A stretch of DNA of 64,000 bases from CAVVEC01 sp963770485 (GCA_963770485.1 CAVYPX010000009.1:1-64000); one strand, 5' to 3'; positions 52,580 through 62,133 are shown, numbered from the stretch's first letter. Made by a program: numbers and translations. Notes: generated by a model not told the origin, from the letters alone.

Positions 52580-52746
52580 GCCGATGTTCGCTTCTGCGCG
52601 GTCTTGCTGTCCCGACTAGGGGGCCAGCCAGCTTGAGAAGTTGCCTCATATAGGTTCTCGTCTGCGTCCCGGATCACATCGCTGAGAGGATTCTGACGGT
52701 CGAGACCATGCATGTCTGTCAACGCACCGTTCCAGGCCGCGCGCAA

Positions 52747-54021
52747 TCAAGGCTCGAGCTTGAATAGTACGCCGTTGTCGGAAGTTCCACCGCCGTGGGC
52801 CGTGCCATAGAGAGTTCCTGTCTTGTCTCGGACCAACCCGCTTGGTGCTTTCCCATCCTTCCCGGTGAAACTGTGTAGCATGGTCTCATGCCAGCTACCG
52901 CCCGAAGTGGGACTCAGTTCGAAAATTGTGCCGCAGCCCAGTTTCATTCCACGGATGGGGCACGCGTAATGACCGCCCTCCTGAGTCGCGCCGTAAAGAT
53001 GTCCCGCCGAACCGAGAATCAAAACCTGTGGCAGGAACCCGTCAGTCGGATATCCATTGAAGCTATAAAGCACGCTCTCTCTGCCAGCCTTGGTGAGCCT
53101 GAACACAATCCCGCAACCGCCCGGTGGGCATCCGGTTCCTCCATACCAGGTGGTTCCGTAGAAGCGGCCCGTCGCATCCTGCACTAGACCGGCGTTAGGG
53201 AGCAATCCGTTGGAAAAGAAGTAATACAGCACGCTCTCATTTCCGGCTGTATCGAGTCTAAAAACAGCGCCCTCGTCGTAGAGGCCTCCCATAAACGTAG
53301 TACCGTAGAGGTTACCCGCAGGGTCCTGAATCACGCCCGCAGTCGGGTACGCTGCGTCCGGAGCACCAATGAAGCTGGACAGAACCGCATACTGCTCGGC
53401 CGTATCCAGCTTGAACACAGTCCCACAACCATTCCCGTCGTCACAGTTGGGGTCGCCGCCGTTGAATGTGGTTCCAAATAAATTACCTGATTTGTCCAGA
53501 AGTAGTCCGTTCGGAACGAGACCATCAGTGCCACCGAGGAAGCTGTGAAGCACCGTCTCTCCCCCAAGGTCGTTCAGCTCAAACACCGTGCCGCCGTTGT
53601 ACGCACCACCAGCATAAGTCGTGCCGTAAAGATTCCCTGCTGTGTCCCGAACTACACCTGCCGTAGGTGTTCCCCCGTCCGTCCCTCCCGTGAAGCTATA
53701 GAGAACTGTCTCCTTGCCGGCCCTGTTCAGCTTAAACACCGTGCCGCTCTTGTAGACGCCACCTCCCTGAGTTGTGCCATAAAGATTCCCTTGCTGGTCC
53801 TGAATAAGACCCCCATTCGGATTTGCTCCATCCGGGCCACCCTTGAATTTGTACAGCACCTTGAAAGTCTGTGCCTGTGCCGATTGGGACGCAATCAGAC
53901 CTAACCCGAGCGCGGCCGCTAGTGTCAGCACGGTACTCGCCGTTCCCAACCGCACCCCCGAAATCCAACTCCGATGTTGTCCCAGGTTTGTCAAGATTGC
54001 CTCTCTGTTAACGCCAACCAT
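52747..54021 (-). CDS. Secreted GloVer-repeat protein (paralogue 3)
   Basis: The ATG at 54021 follows GGAGAG; another lies in frame at 54039. This gives 424 residues. A signal (LTLAAALGLGLIASQSAQAQ) precedes about nine GloVer units (DQQGNLYGTTQGGG, DTAGNLYGTTYAGG, DPAGNLYGTTFMGG, VFKLNRAGKETVLYSFTGG). It is closely related in plan to the copies at 11902 and 20556. Confidence 0.85.
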   Translation of the reverse strand: MVGVNREAILTNLGQHRSWISGVRLGTASTVLTLAAALGLGLIASQSAQAQTFKVLYKFKGGPDGANPNGGLIQDQQGNLYGTTQGGGVYKSGTVFKLNRAGKETVLYSFTGGTDGGTPTAGVVRDTAGNLYGTTYAGGAYNGGTVFELNDLGGETVLHSFLGGTDGLVPNGLLLDKSGNLFGTTFNGGDPNCDDGNGCGTVFKLDTAEQYAVLSSFIGAPDAAYPTAGVIQDPAGNLYGTTFMGGLYDEGAVFRLDTAGNESVLYYFFSNGLLPNAGLVQDATGRFYGTTWYGGTGCPPGGCGIVFRLTKAGRESVLYSFNGYPTDGFLPQVLILGSAGHLYGATQEGGHYACPIRGMKLGCGTIFELSPTSGGSWHETMLHSFTGKDGKAPSGLVRDKTGTLYGTAHGGGTSDNGVLFKLEP

Positions 54022-54087
54022 CCTAGCTCTCCGACGCACAATGTGAAAGAGACTTTCGGCCTACTTCCAGGGGAGAAAAAGGCCACT

Positions 54088-54166
54088 TAGGCGTTAGACG
54101 CCTAGTCCGAGCGAGCGCTGCGGAGCTTCGCTCCCCTGGGCGGGTGAGGGGACCCGCCCCTACGCA
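54088..54166. repeat. Pair of small palindromes between genes
   Basis: TAGGCGTTAGACGCCTA (54088-54104) is a near-perfect palindrome. GGGCGGGT-GAGG-GGACCCGCCC follows at about 54138-54160. They may act as terminators for the converging or diverging units, or belong to a repeat family. The 187-base gap holds nothing else. Confidence 0.45.
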
Positions 54167-54226
54167 ACCTCCTCTTTCTTCCTCAGGAGTTTTGGAGGAC
54201 AATGTAGGTATCGGGGTGAGGTTTCG

Positions 54227-54886
54227 ATGCGATATCGTTTGTTTCCAGCCCTCTGCATCGTGGTCCTGGCTGCTTCTGCTCTGGCGCAGCAAATTCGCGG
54301 CGACTACATTGAGACGCGCAGCGCCGATGTCTACACCGGCCAGTGTTTCGCCAACGGCGAGGTAAACCTTGCGGGAGACGAGGCAATCCTGGCATGGCAT
54401 GTCCAGAGCGGAAGCTGGGACGGCGTGCCGCTGAGCGGATTGACGGTCGCTGCTGCCGTGAAGGCGCACGCCACGTTGGGCGATCCCTACGCCAACCCAT
54501 ATCCGGCGCGGGCGGTCCTGATCGTTGATGAACAGGCCAGCGAGCGCCAGCGCGACGCTCTCGTCGCATTTGCCCAGCAAATGGGAGGCGAACTTCTGCG
54601 TCATGTGCAGCAGGTGATTTCAGCACCGATGGAATTGGTAGTCAACCCACGACACCACGGCGTGGCATTGCTGCGTGCCGGCGAATTTGCCATGGTGCAG
54701 ACGCGAGCCATAGACGGTGATGATCATCTCTGCGGGAATGAAGTGACGTTCTATCCGCCGCTCACGCAATTGCAACACTCGTTGCCGGCGGTGGCATTGA
54801 CCGATTCCTACCGAGGTCCGGGACTGGGTGCCGATTGGGAATCGCATGGCAGGCGCAGCGCTTTCGTGGGTACGTTCGCACGCTAG
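54227..54886 (+). CDS. Secreted DUF1326-like protein
   Basis: 219 residues with a signal peptide (LFPALCIVVLAASALAQ). The mature protein begins RGDYIETRSADVYTGQCFAN and continues AILAWHVQSGSWDGVPLSGL, the pattern of DUF1326 proteins found in Acidobacteriota. A single Cys pair remains (C45 and a C in DHLCGNEV), which could form a disulfide. Function is unknown. It stands alone, converging with the GAF gene. Confidence 0.7.
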   Translation: MRYRLFPALCIVVLAASALAQQIRGDYIETRSADVYTGQCFANGEVNLAGDEAILAWHVQSGSWDGVPLSGLTVAAAVKAHATLGDPYANPYPARAVLIVDEQASERQRDALVAFAQQMGGELLRHVQQVISAPMELVVNPRHHGVALLRAGEFAMVQTRAIDGDDHLCGNEVTFYPPLTQLQHSLPAVALTDSYRGPGLGADWESHGRRSAFVGTFAR

Positions 54887-54898
54887 ATTGCCGGCGGG

Positions 54899-55918
54899 CT
54901 ACCGCAGCCGGGAGACCACTACGGCAACCGTTAAAGCCGCCACCAGCAACGCCCCGATGGTGTAGATGTGAGATCGCAGCCAGCTTGCTTCCGCGCGCGG
55001 CGCAGCGAGCTGAGAAAGAAAAACGGGAGCCTCGCCACTCGTTGCCGCCTTGTGATCCAGACTTTGAGCCGCCTCGCAATCCAGGCAGAGCGTCCGCCCA
55101 TCTGAGACTGGAAATCCGCATCCGTCACAATACCGGATTTTGTCGACCTCGCGCATTGCGACCGGCTTAGGCTGGTCGGCGTTGAGGGCTGTTTCCTGGG
55201 GTGTTTTTGAGAGCGGTTGATCCGCGGGGGAAATGCTTTCCTCACGCTTCGGCAACACCGGCGCAGGCTGGGATTCTTCGTTTTTTGCAGGTGCCTGGTC
55301 CATCTTGGTTGCGATCTCATTCAGGGCACGCTTGGCGGCTTCAGAATGTTCGAGTCCGGTCAAAGCCATTTCCGCCAGGCGCTCCAGGGCGGTCACGTCT
55401 CGCTGCTCGAAAGCGTAGGCGCGGTCCGCCAAAAGTTCGAATACGCCGATCACTTCCGATTCGCGAATCAGCGGCATCACCATGACCGACTTGATGCCCA
55501 GGGCCTCGCAACTCTCCCGGTTCGCGCGGAAGTCGCGTTCCGCATCATCGCAGCGCAGAAGCTGCCGGGTGCGCACGCTTTCGCCGGTGAGTCCCGAGTT
55601 CAGCTGAAGCTCCGCGCCCAATTCCGGCGCCACCGGACCTGTACTGGCGCGGCAAATCATTTCGCTGCCTTCGCGCAGAGCAATGGCTGCGCCCGACGCC
55701 CCGGTGATGTATTGCGCCCGTTCGGCGAGCAGATGTAACGTGGCGTCCAGATCCCGCTGCGCCATATCTGCCAGCGACGTGCCGGCGTCGTCTCCCGGAA
55801 AACGCAAAGGCTGCGGCGAAACCCTCGCGGGTGCAGCGGAGTCTCGTCTTCCGACAGCACCTGGGACTTGCGGAGCGTTGCCCGATTCTGGCTGATCGAA
55901 AATGGAATAGTGATCCAT
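54899..55918 (-). CDS. GAF-domain protein with zinc ribbon and C-terminal membrane anchor
   Basis: 339 residues. A GAF domain (about 50-205; ARAQYITGASGAAIALREGS, GIKSVMVMPLIRESEVIGVF) is followed by a disordered linker and a zinc ribbon (YCDGCGFPVSDGRTLCLDC, about 258-276). A single C-terminal helix (TIGALLVAALTVAVVVSRL) gives a tail-anchored topology with the sensor in the cytoplasm. GAF domains bind small ligands or heme. The output is unknown because no enzymatic domain is present. Confidence 0.8.
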   Translation of the reverse strand: MDHYSIFDQPESGNAPQVPGAVGRRDSAAPARVSPQPLRFPGDDAGTSLADMAQRDLDATLHLLAERAQYITGASGAAIALREGSEMICRASTGPVAPELGAELQLNSGLTGESVRTRQLLRCDDAERDFRANRESCEALGIKSVMVMPLIRESEVIGVFELLADRAYAFEQRDVTALERLAEMALTGLEHSEAAKRALNEIATKMDQAPAKNEESQPAPVLPKREESISPADQPLSKTPQETALNADQPKPVAMREVDKIRYCDGCGFPVSDGRTLCLDCEAAQSLDHKAATSGEAPVFLSQLAAPRAEASWLRSHIYTIGALLVAALTVAVVVSRLR

Positions 55919-56045
55919 ACAAAAATTTATGTGAAGGTATTATCGCCGGAGTCGTGCCTTCCGCAAATAACGTTTCTTGGTGCCGCCACCCGCAGAGGTT
56001 CCATCCCCAAAGTGCAGCCCAGCTTCAATCGAGAACACTAAGTAT

Positions 56046-56174
56046 TGTCATTCGAGGAGCGCAGCGACCAGGAATCTGCAGTCCTGCTCAGATCAGAAGG
56101 AACTGCAGATCCCTCCCACTCGGCTGCGCTCGGGGCTCGACCTTCGGTCTCGGCAAGAACCGCTCGGGATGACA
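56046..56174. repeat. MITE-like element, short copy
   Basis: TGTCATTCGAGGAGCGCAGC at the left and CGCTCGGGATGACA at the right are inverted ends of the family seen at 27095, 27343 and 29862. Internal hairpins include CTGCAGTCC..GGAACTGCAG. It lies just downstream of the formamidase-like stop at 56208. Confidence 0.55.
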
Positions 56175-56207
56175 ACGAAATAAGGCGTCGCTCGCACAAA
56201 TCCGTGC

Positions 56208-57213
56208 CTACGGTTTCTTCTTCGGCGGCAGATATTTCTTCTCGATCGACGCCACCACCACATAATTGGGGTCCACCATCTCGTTCAGATGGATTTTCGC
56301 AAACTTCCGACAGCAACTCGTAGGCGTCCAACTCTGACAAACCGTAGTCCTGATGGATCCATCCTACAAGCTCGGTGAAGGCGATTCGCAGACAATCATC
56401 GAGGGGACGATAGGCGCCGACCGTCATGATTGCATCTTCACTCTCAAACCGCGGCCAGTTGATCTTTTGGCCTTTTATCACGCTGACCTGCACCCGCGCT
56501 CGCAACGGGACCTCAATCGCCGTGCCTGCCACCTCGCCGTCGCCCATGGCCGCGTGTCCGTCGCCCATATACAACATCCCGCCGGACACATTGACCGGGA
56601 AATAAACCATATTACCCACGCTGGCTTCGGGAGAATCCATGTTGCCGCCAAACTCCGCCGGGACGATCGAACTGCGCGCCTCGCCCCCGGCGGGCGCAAC
56701 GCCGATACATCCGAAAAAGGGATGCAGCGGGATCTTGACCCAGAACTTCGAATCCAGCGCCTGAAAGGTCGCGGTGTTCGTGGCATGGTCAATCGGGTAA
56801 AACCAGATTTTCTCCGGCAACGGCGGCGCTAGCATGGGTGTGTAGTTCGTCGCGTTGATGGCGCCAAATCCGGGCGCAAACGCACCCACACCTTGATTGC
56901 TATCTACTTCGAGATCGAGAATCTTCACTGCGAGCGTGTCTCCGGGTTCGGCGCCCTCAATGTAAAACGGGCCAGTAAGTGGATTGTCACCCCTGGACAT
57001 GCTGAGTGTGTCGCCCGGTTTCTGGATGGCGTTGCCGAAGCAATCCAGCGTGTTGGTGTCGAGGATGTCGCCCGACTTCAGGCGAGCTACGGGCTTCGCC
57101 GAGGCGTACACGTATTTCACGTCGCTGATCGTGGCCTGATATTTCACAACATTGCCTGGCGTGCTCTGCGCACCACCAACGAGCGCACAGACAGCCAAGA
57201 TGCGGTTCCACAC
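56208..57213 (-). pseudogene. Acetamidase/formamidase family protein, one frameshift near the 3' end
   Basis: I choose the GTG at 57213 after GGAGG, giving a short signal (NRILAVCALVGGAQS). The body is a classic FmdA/AmdA fold: GDILDTNTLDCFGNAIQKPG, GPFYIEGAEPGDTLAVKILD, FFGCIGVAPAGGEARSSIVP, GGMLYMGDGHAAMGDGEVAG. Near 56309 one extra base shifts the frame. The natural C-terminus (AKIHLNEMVDPNYVVVASIE, then KKYLPPKKKP and a stop at 56208) is readable in the next frame. The family hydrolyses formamide or acetamide. A signal peptide suggests an exported relative. A sequencing error would restore it. Confidence 0.75.
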
Positions 57214-57308
57214 GGTATGCCTCCACTTTGCGATTGTCGGATTTGCGATTGTCGATTCCAAAACTGTGGCATTTGATTGCTGAGTCAATGCCGCCTAATC
57301 GGAAATCG

Positions 57309-58556
57309 TCACTTCATCCACGCCAGCCACATCCATCCCACTACCAGGGTCGCCACGGTGATCGGGAAGCCGGCGCGGAAATACTCCCAGAACCCAATTT
57401 CCATCTCTGGTCTGGCGCTCTCTACCACGATGATGTTGGCCACGCTCCCGGTGATCGTAAGATTTCCGGCTAAGGTTGCGGCCATGGCCAGAGTCAGCCA
57501 GGCCGTGTGCGGGTTGCTGAAGCCCGGCACCAGCGACTTCAGCAGCATCACCGCGGGCACGTTGCTCACAATGTTGCTGAGCAGCGAGACAACAACGGTG
57601 AAGGCACCCAGGTTCTGCAGGTTCCAGTGTTCGGCCACGTCCAGCAGTTTCGCCACAATCCCGGCGGTCTCCGCACCACCCACAATCAGAAACAAGCCGA
57701 TAAAGAACACCAGCAATCCCCAGTCTACTTCCTCGTACAACTTCTTCGGCTCCAGGGTTCTGGTGATCAGCAAGGCGGCTGCGCCCACCGCTGCCATCAT
57801 GGCCGGAGGTACGCCCAAGAAGAATCCCACGACTACGGCAGTCACCACGAACACCGGTTTCGTCAGGCGCGAGAGATCGAGTGTGGGCAGCGGAATCTTT
57901 TCATCTGTCTCGGGCCGCAACTCGATCTTGCGCATGTGAATCCAGTGCAGAACCGCCCAATCGACGAACAATCCCACAAATGCGACCGGGCCGAGATGGA
58001 AAAGAAAATCACGATAGCGGATGGCGGAAAAGGATCCGATCAGCATGTTTTGCGGATTACCCGTGATGGTAGCCACGCTGCCGATGTTGGACGCGGTCGC
58101 TACCGCCAGCAAGTAGGGAAGCGGCTGCAGGCGCATGCGCCGGGTAATGCTGAGCACGAAGGGCACCATCACCAGACACACAACATCGTTCACGAAGAAG
58201 GCGGAAAGAATCCCGCAGGTAAAGATCACGGCGGGTAACAACTGCGCCGGCTTCAAACGCTGAAGCACGATTTCCGCATTCCATTCGAAAAAACCCACCA
58301 GATGAAGATTGCCCACGATCAGCATCATCGAAAACAAAAGCACCAGCGTGGGGAAGTCGATGAAGCGCAGCGCATCCCCAGGTCGCAGCACGCGAAAGGC
58401 GATCATGGCCACGGCGCCGATAATAGCGGCGCCGGGGCGATCAATCTTGAGACCGGGAAACTTGCCAATGGCAAAAACTAGATAGCTGCCCAGAAAAATG
58501 GCGTATGCGGCGGCGAGACGTGCGTCGGGCAATGCCGTTGGGGGAATCAGTGCCAT
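57309..58556 (-). CDS. ArsB/NhaD-type ion transporter (SLC13/CitM superfamily)
   Basis: 415 residues from the ATG at 58556, with about eleven membrane helices. The two re-entrant-loop signatures are visible: the first in SAFFVNDVVCLVMVPFVLSI with ATASNIGSVATITGNPQN, the second in NIVSNVPAVMLLKSL with LAGNLTITGSVANIIVVE. These bind the ion in arsenite, citrate, sulfate or sodium/proton carriers. The substrate cannot be decided. It lies between phoU and the formamidase-like gene on the same strand, so an anion such as phosphate is possible but unproved. Confidence 0.8.
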   Translation of the reverse strand: MALIPPTALPDARLAAAYAIFLGSYLVFAIGKFPGLKIDRPGAAIIGAVAMIAFRVLRPGDALRFIDFPTLVLLFSMMLIVGNLHLVGFFEWNAEIVLQRLKPAQLLPAVIFTCGILSAFFVNDVVCLVMVPFVLSITRRMRLQPLPYLLAVATASNIGSVATITGNPQNMLIGSFSAIRYRDFLFHLGPVAFVGLFVDWAVLHWIHMRKIELRPETDEKIPLPTLDLSRLTKPVFVVTAVVVGFFLGVPPAMMAAVGAAALLITRTLEPKKLYEEVDWGLLVFFIGLFLIVGGAETAGIVAKLLDVAEHWNLQNLGAFTVVVSLLSNIVSNVPAVMLLKSLVPGFSNPHTAWLTLAMAATLAGNLTITGSVANIIVVESARPEMEIGFWEYFRAGFPITVATLVVGWMWLAWMK

Positions 58557-58722
58557 TTCGCAGCAGCATAGCAGGCGGCACGGACACATTCCAAAAGCAA
58601 ACTGGGCTGGGAATGTGACCCGACTCGACAATGCCCAGGCAACGGCGGACGCCCTCGTCCGCCGAGGGAGCAAGACTTCCGCAGCTCCGCGGCGACAGCG
58701 GAGCGCTGGTCTGGAAAGAGTT

Positions 58723-59457
58723 TTAAGTGGTCTCGCGTTTTTCGTCGCGGTGGCGGAGCCAATCCAGGAACATCTGCTCAATCGGTTTATCGTAGCCCAT
58801 CATGACGTGGCGGATGGTGTGGCCGCTTACGAAGTGGCAGACTTCCTCGGCCAGGTTCTTGGCGTGATCGCCCGCACGTTCCAGCGATTGCGTCATAAAA
58901 ATGACTTGCAAGCTGGCCTGGCGGTGGATGCTTTCGGGATTCTCGATATGGCGCAGGAAAATCAAGTTACGCAGGCGGTCCATCTCCGCGTCGGCACGCA
59001 GCACATCCACGGCTTTCTTCACATCACGAGTGGAAAAAGCCGCACCCACGTCGGAGAGCATTTTTTCAAGTACGGTCGCCATGTGAGTGAGGTCGCGGGT
59101 GTCCTGGGGATCGAGACGGCCGGCGGCAGCCTGGGCGCTGCTGGCAAAGCTGAGCAGCAAATCTCCGATGCGCTCCAGCCCGATCATGAATTTCATGCAG
59201 GCCAGCAGTTCGCGGGCTTCGGGTTCGGTCACCTGCGTGATCGCGAGGGTAACGCCGTCATCGATCTCGCGATCCATGGCGTCAAGTTCCTTTTCGCGTT
59301 CCCGGATCGTTACGAGCAGCGGCGATGACCCTGTAGCGATACCCTCAGCCGCCGCGGCAGCAGCGTCTGTTGCCACTCTGCAGGCCTCAATCGTGCGTTT
59401 CACCAGATGCGAGTGGGCGGGTTCGGAAACTTGCGGATTCGCGGCGGCGGTACTCAT
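58723..59457 (-). CDS. phoU: Phosphate signalling complex protein PhoU
   Basis: 244 residues from the ATG at 59457 after GAAGGGA. Two PhoU helical repeats are visible, with metal-binding E/DxxxD motifs: EKELDAMDREIDDGV in the first, and DAEMDRLRNLIFL with ERAGDHAKNLAEEVCHFVSG in the second. The last is the PhoU signature. PhoU links phosphate uptake to the PhoR kinase and dampens the Pho response. The kinase and regulator lie directly upstream. The pst transporter genes, usually between them, are absent here. Confidence 0.9.
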   Translation of the reverse strand: MSTAAANPQVSEPAHSHLVKRTIEACRVATDAAAAAAEGIATGSSPLLVTIREREKELDAMDREIDDGVTLAITQVTEPEARELLACMKFMIGLERIGDLLLSFASSAQAAAGRLDPQDTRDLTHMATVLEKMLSDVGAAFSTRDVKKAVDVLRADAEMDRLRNLIFLRHIENPESIHRQASLQVIFMTQSLERAGDHAKNLAEEVCHFVSGHTIRHVMMGYDKPIEQMFLDWLRHRDEKRETT

Positions 59458-59638
59458 TGGAGCTTCCCTTCGCTTAAGCAATGGCGGATGCCCTGCCTCC
59501 GGCCTTCTTTGCCGCCGGTTCGAATTGACGATCACAGTGCAAGCATAGTGGTTTCTTAAGATAACATTGTTAAAAGGTTGTAAATTCTACGATCTGCTGG
59601 GTCACAAACGGGGTCGGAGACGCCTCCCTCCAGCAGAA

Positions 59639-61366
59639 TTAGGCCGGTGAAAGACTGGGAGCCAATGGCAGTGTGAACAAGAACACAGAGCCGTGATTGA
59701 GTTCGCTTTCCGCACGAATGGTGCCGCCGTGCGCCAACACGATGTGCTTGGCAATGGCCAGGCCCAGCCCGGTGCCTCCCGATTCACGGGAGCGCGCTTT
59801 ATCGACGCGGTAGAAGCGCTCGAACAGGCGGGGCAAATGTTCGGAGGGAATTCCGGGGCCGAAGTCGCGAACATAGAACTCAACTCCGCGCTCCGACGGC
59901 CGGGCTCCCACCACCAACCGCCCACCCGCGGCGGCATACTTGAAGGCGTTATCGATTAGATTGGAGAAAACCTGGTGGATGGCTTCACGATCGGCACTGA
60001 CCGGGTCGGATACTGATTCCTCAACCCGCAGCTCCATACCATGTGTGCGCGCGAGTTCGCGAAAGCTGTCGACCGCTTCCTGCACCAGTTCTCCTGGGGT
60101 CACCGGCTGCACATCGAAGCGGTGCTCGCCGGATTCCACTCTGGCCAGGGTGAGCAGATCTTCGGTCAGGAGTGACATGCGGCCGGCGTTCTTGCGGATA
60201 ATTTCCAAAAACTCGCGGGCATGGTTATTTTCCGGAGCGCCGTCCAGTAACGTTTCGGCGTAACCCTGAATCGAGGTCAGTGGTGTGCGCAGTTCGTGGG
60301 AAACGTTGGCGATGAAATCACGCCGAGTTTTCTCCACCCGCTCGGTCTCGGTGAGGTCGCGGAGAACCGCAACCGCGCCCCCTCCGGGCATGGGTGCGGC
60401 GGTCACGTCGAATGTACGGGCTGGAACAATAGAGGTCGCCCGGGCACTAAACACGTTTCGGGTGGTGCTGGCTCCGCGTACGGCGCGCAGGAAATCGGGA
60501 TCGCGCACGGTCTCGACCAGGGGAGAATTCAACCGCGTGCCCTGCGGAACCAGGCTGTCCATACTGTGGTTGGCCCACTGCACACGGTCGTCCGGGCCCA
60601 CGGCGATGACCGCATCCTGCATGCTGTTGAGCAAAGTCTCGAGCTGGTGCTGGCTGGTCTGCAGGGCGGCAAAGTTATCCTCCAGGTGGCGCGCGGTTTT
60701 ATCCAGTGCGGCAGCGACTTGTCCGATTTCGTCGGTGGACGATGCGGCAATACGCGCGGTCAGGTCACCGTCAGCGATTCGACCGGCGAATCCCACAATC
60801 CGCTGCAGCCGGTGCGAGGTGAACTGTGCGACGATACCCGCAACCAGGAGGGCCGCCGGGAATGCCATGGCCGAACCGAGCCACAACGTCCTTCGAACCC
60901 GAGAAGTAGCCTCCTCGACATCCGACAGCGGGTACGCCAACCGCACGGCGCCTCCGGAGATAGGTGCGGCAACGTAGAGGAATGGTACGCCTAGGGTGCG
61001 GCTGGGACGGGTATCAGTTCCGATCTGCCCTTTCAAGGCCACGACAAACTCGGGCCGACCCGCATGGTTTTCCATGGACCCGGCGGGGGCCTCGGAGTCG
61101 GCCAGAATTCTGCCCGTTACATCAATCACCGTGGCGCGCGCCCCAGCCGCTTGGCCTTCCTGGGAGACGATGTCCTGCACGTTGTGTTCACGGTCCGTAT
61201 TGACGCGATTCGCCAGCATCACCGCTTTCTGCCTGAGGTTGCGCTCGATTTCCTGCCGCAGAGAATTTTCCCAGGCGCGGCGGATGGCAAAATCCAGCGT
61301 CGCCGTTGCCGCCGCGATCACCAGCGCGAAAGCCGCCAGCAGCTTGAAGAAAATACGGTTCCTCAC
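59639..61366 (-). CDS. phoR: Phosphate-type sensor histidine kinase PhoR
   Basis: 575 residues. A first membrane helix (7-25) and a second (about 155-178) enclose a periplasmic sensor domain (about 30-150). HAMP (FAGRIADGDLTARIAASSTD), PAS (LLNSMQDAVIAVGPDDRVQW), the phospho-His helix (FIANVSHELRTPLTSIQGY) and ATPase (HQVFSNLIDNAFKYAAAGG, DFGPGIPSEHLPRLFERFYR) follow. The periplasmic domain is larger than in E. coli PhoR, as in many Gram-positive and Acidobacteriota PhoR proteins. It overlaps phoB by four bases (ATGA). Confidence 0.88.
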   Translation of the reverse strand: MRNRIFFKLLAAFALVIAAATATLDFAIRRAWENSLRQEIERNLRQKAVMLANRVNTDREHNVQDIVSQEGQAAGARATVIDVTGRILADSEAPAGSMENHAGRPEFVVALKGQIGTDTRPSRTLGVPFLYVAAPISGGAVRLAYPLSDVEEATSRVRRTLWLGSAMAFPAALLVAGIVAQFTSHRLQRIVGFAGRIADGDLTARIAASSTDEIGQVAAALDKTARHLEDNFAALQTSQHQLETLLNSMQDAVIAVGPDDRVQWANHSMDSLVPQGTRLNSPLVETVRDPDFLRAVRGASTTRNVFSARATSIVPARTFDVTAAPMPGGGAVAVLRDLTETERVEKTRRDFIANVSHELRTPLTSIQGYAETLLDGAPENNHAREFLEIIRKNAGRMSLLTEDLLTLARVESGEHRFDVQPVTPGELVQEAVDSFRELARTHGMELRVEESVSDPVSADREAIHQVFSNLIDNAFKYAAAGGRLVVGARPSERGVEFYVRDFGPGIPSEHLPRLFERFYRVDKARSRESGGTGLGLAIAKHIVLAHGGTIRAESELNHGSVFLFTLPLAPSLSPA

Positions 61367-62055
61367 TTGGGCGCCTCAAAGCGGTAGCCCGCCCCGCGCA
61401 CGGTCTTGAGATAGCGTGGGTTCTCAGGATCGGGCTCGATCTTCTCGCGGATGCGGCGGACATAGACGTCCACCGAACGCGGCGTGACATAGGCGGTGTC
61501 GCGCCAGACGGCGTCGAGCAGTTGGTCACGGGTGAAAACACGGCCGATGTGGCGGGCGAAATAATCCAGCAAACGAAACTCGGTCGCTGTGGTCGTGACC
61601 GGCTGGCCGCGGGCGGTAAGCGTCATCGCGCCAGGATCGATTTCTATCTCTCCTACGCGAAGAGGCGACTGCGGAAGCGGGCGCTCGAAACGGCGCAATA
61701 CCGCTTTGACTCTGGCCACCAGCTCCCGCGGGCTGAACGGCTTCGGGATGTAATCATCGGCGCCGAGCTCCAGACCCAGGACGCGGTCGGCTTCGCCGCT
61801 TTTCGCGGTAAGAAAAATAACGGGGGTCGAAGCCAGCGCCTGCGTCTGCCGTATCTGCCGGCAGAGTTCGAGCCCGTCTTTTCCGGGAACCATGATGTCG
61901 AGGATGAATAGGGTAGGACGCTGCCGTTCCGACTCCATGACTACGGTGTTCCCGGTGGCGAATACTTTGACCACGAATCCCGCGCCCTCCAGATGATGCC
62001 GCACCAGACGCGAGATGTCCGGGTCGTCCTCAACCACAAAGATGCTGGGTTTCAC
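61363..62055 (-). CDS. phoB: Phosphate response regulator PhoB (OmpR family)
   Basis: 230 residues. The receiver domain (4-120) shows the acidic pocket EDDPD, the phospho-acceptor Asp in LFILDIMVPGKDG and the Lys in IPKPFSPREL. The winged-helix DNA-binding domain (about 135-228) has FARHIGRVFTRDQLLDAVW and the recognition region SVDVYVRRIREKIEPD. It activates Pho genes when phosphorylated by PhoR. It is the first gene of phoB-phoR-phoU. I saw no clear Pho box in the 78 bases upstream. Confidence 0.88.
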   Translation of the reverse strand: MKPSIFVVEDDPDISRLVRHHLEGAGFVVKVFATGNTVVMESERQRPTLFILDIMVPGKDGLELCRQIRQTQALASTPVIFLTAKSGEADRVLGLELGADDYIPKPFSPRELVARVKAVLRRFERPLPQSPLRVGEIEIDPGAMTLTARGQPVTTTATEFRLLDYFARHIGRVFTRDQLLDAVWRDTAYVTPRSVDVYVRRIREKIEPDPENPRYLKTVRGAGYRFEAPK

Positions 62056-62133
62056 ACGGATATTGTAGCCGGGTGTCCGGAATATTGCCTCGATTGTAAC
62101 CAGATTGAAACATTTGGATTCGCGTTGCCGACT

